Assembly (NCBI GenBank): GCA_963733935.1
Contig: CAVTEQ010000018.1
Location: 124,001 to 188,000, forward strand
Reading direction: 5' to 3'
From: JAHFUA01 sp963733935
Lineage (GTDB): Bacteria > Acidobacteriota > Terriglobia > Terriglobales > Acidobacteriaceae
DNA length: 64,000 nucleotides
Under the pieces are notes generated by a model. It ran no database searches. It worked only from the letters and a program-made list of their open reading frames with translations, and had not been told where the DNA came from. Position numbers and translations under genes: made by a program. Below are positions 63,040 to 64,000 of this stretch, one piece after another (the stretch's first letter is position 1; each line of letters opens with the position of its first letter).

Positions 63040-63085
63040 GGCGGGCGCCCTCGCCCGCCAACCCGCTTGTTATACTGCTCCGTCG

Positions 63086-63967
63086 ATGCTCAAGCAGACA
63101 CTGGAAGAAGGACGGCGCTTGGCCGACGCCGCGCTCGAGCGATTGTTGCCGCCTGCGGCCGAGCATCCTTCCGTCATCCATCGTGCGATGCGGCACAGCG
63201 TCTTCGCCGGCGGCAAGCGCCTGCGTCCCATCTTGGCGATGGAAGGCGCGCGGCTTATCGCCGGAAGCCTGCCGGAGGGAATTGCAGATCTGGGCGCGGC
63301 GCTGGAGATGCTACACACCTATTCGCTGATTCACGACGACCTGCCCGCGCTCGACAACGACGACCTCCGCCGCGGCCAGCCCACCTGCCACAAGGCCTTC
63401 GGCGAGGCGATGGCTATTTTGGCCGGAGACGCCCTGCAGACGCGCGCCTATGAAGTGCTGGCGCGGCTGCGTTGTCCGGCGGATCGGCGCGTGAGCATCA
63501 TCGAAGAAATTGCGCACGCGACCGGCACTATCGAGGGCATGATTGGCGGTCAAGTGATGGATTTGGAAGCCGAGCACACCAAGGCCGACGCCAAGACGCT
63601 TGAATACATTCATCGCTCGAAGACCGCCGCACTGATCACCGCGAGCGTGGTGAGCGGCGGCATCTACGCCGGAGCTTCCGAAGGCGAGGTGGGAAAGCTG
63701 CGACAGTTCGGGCGCGCCGTGGGCGTCGCTTTCCAGATTGCCGACGACGTGCTCGACGTCACCCAGTCGTCAGAACAATTGGGCAAGACCGCGGGCAAAG
63801 ATGTGGCCAGCGAAAAAGTCACGTACCCGGCGCTGTTCGGGATCGAAGAATCGCTGCGGAAGGCTGACTCGCTGGTGGAGTCCGGCTGCGCCGCGCTCGA
63901 TTCGTTCGGTCCGCGCGCCGAGACGCTGAAGGCACTGGCAAGATTCCTGGTGGAGAGGAAAAAATAG
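63086..63967 (+). CDS. ispA: Polyprenyl diphosphate synthase (farnesyl/geranylgeranyl type)
   Basis: 293 residues from ATG 63086. First aspartate-rich motif DDLPALDNDDLRRG (DDx4D) and second DDVLD; also GGKRLRPILAMEGA, HTYSLIHDDLPA and GTIEGMIGGQVMDLEAE. It makes a short-chain isoprenyl diphosphate (C15 or C20) by successive addition of isopentenyl diphosphate. The two bulky residues before the first motif (HDDLP after YSLI) fit a short-chain enzyme, but exact length is uncertain. Confidence 0.93.
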   Translation: MLKQTLEEGRRLADAALERLLPPAAEHPSVIHRAMRHSVFAGGKRLRPILAMEGARLIAGSLPEGIADLGAALEMLHTYSLIHDDLPALDNDDLRRGQPTCHKAFGEAMAILAGDALQTRAYEVLARLRCPADRRVSIIEEIAHATGTIEGMIGGQVMDLEAEHTKADAKTLEYIHRSKTAALITASVVSGGIYAGASEGEVGKLRQFGRAVGVAFQIADDVLDVTQSSEQLGKTAGKDVASEKVTYPALFGIEESLRKADSLVESGCAALDSFGPRAETLKALARFLVERKK

Positions 63968-64000
63968 CTTTCAGCACCTGCCTCTAGGTATATTGCTGCA

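Overview
The window is GC-rich, densely coded bacterial chromosome and most likely belongs to an acidobacterium (Terriglobia/Koribacter-like). The strongest pointers are three proteins of the VWFA-related family typical of Acidobacteria at the left end, an MglA-type GTPase, many long intergenic palindromes of the kind common in these genomes, and an otherwise Gram-negative gene set (TonB, PilT, LspA, HlyD adaptors, multi-haem sensor kinase). No rRNA or tRNA gene was recognised.

Layout. 1-6.1 kb: end of a pseudouridine synthase, three secreted VWFA proteins, a nucleotide pyrophosphatase/phosphodiesterase and mglA. 6.1-8.1 kb: accessory patch with an inverted-repeat element, a Cys/His-cluster hypothetical protein and a DUF433/DUF5615 toxin-antitoxin pair flanked by copies of the 3' end of the neighbouring M48 protease gene. 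8.1-29.3 kb: housekeeping (M48 protease, AAA+ ATPase, ilvE, NADH dehydrogenase, pilT, recX, recN, vapBC, ftcD, nfo, slt, lspA, ileS). 29.4-30.3 kb: a REP-associated tyrosine transposase inside its REP palindromes. 30.6-39.6 kb: TonB, FAD reductase, GNAT, two hotdog-type thioesterases, pdxT/pdxS and a VPS10-like beta-propeller protein.

39.9-48.8 kb is the most unusual region. It holds a radical SAM/SPASM enzyme, an orphan sigma-54 activator with a degenerate receiver, and a small protein with fourteen perfect 7-residue repeats behind a textbook -24/-12 promoter. Convergent to it are a PqqD-M50-HlyD fusion, an HlyD lipoprotein and a triple-GAF-HlyD fusion. I read this as a candidate peptide modification and export system, possibly RiPP-like, with a polymeric core.

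49-57.5 kb: STAS protein, HAD hydrolase, then a minus-strand redox operon (membrane-anchored lipoyl protein, FeS protein, NrfD/HybB, haem-binding sensor kinase, NtrC-type regulator, archaemetzincin). Two sigma-54 promoters and a cluster of TTGCG half-sites suggest the kinase/regulator pair controls its own operon. A small cytochrome c lies divergently. 57.5-64 kb: OsmC, TPR protein, NfeD protease, RES/Xre toxin-antitoxin pair, slipin and a polyprenyl diphosphate synthase.

Quality note: six conserved genes (phosphodiesterase, recN, ileS, VPS10-like, GAF-HlyD, nfeD), and possibly a seventh, are each interrupted by exactly one extra base. This looks more like insertion errors in the assembly than real gene decay.
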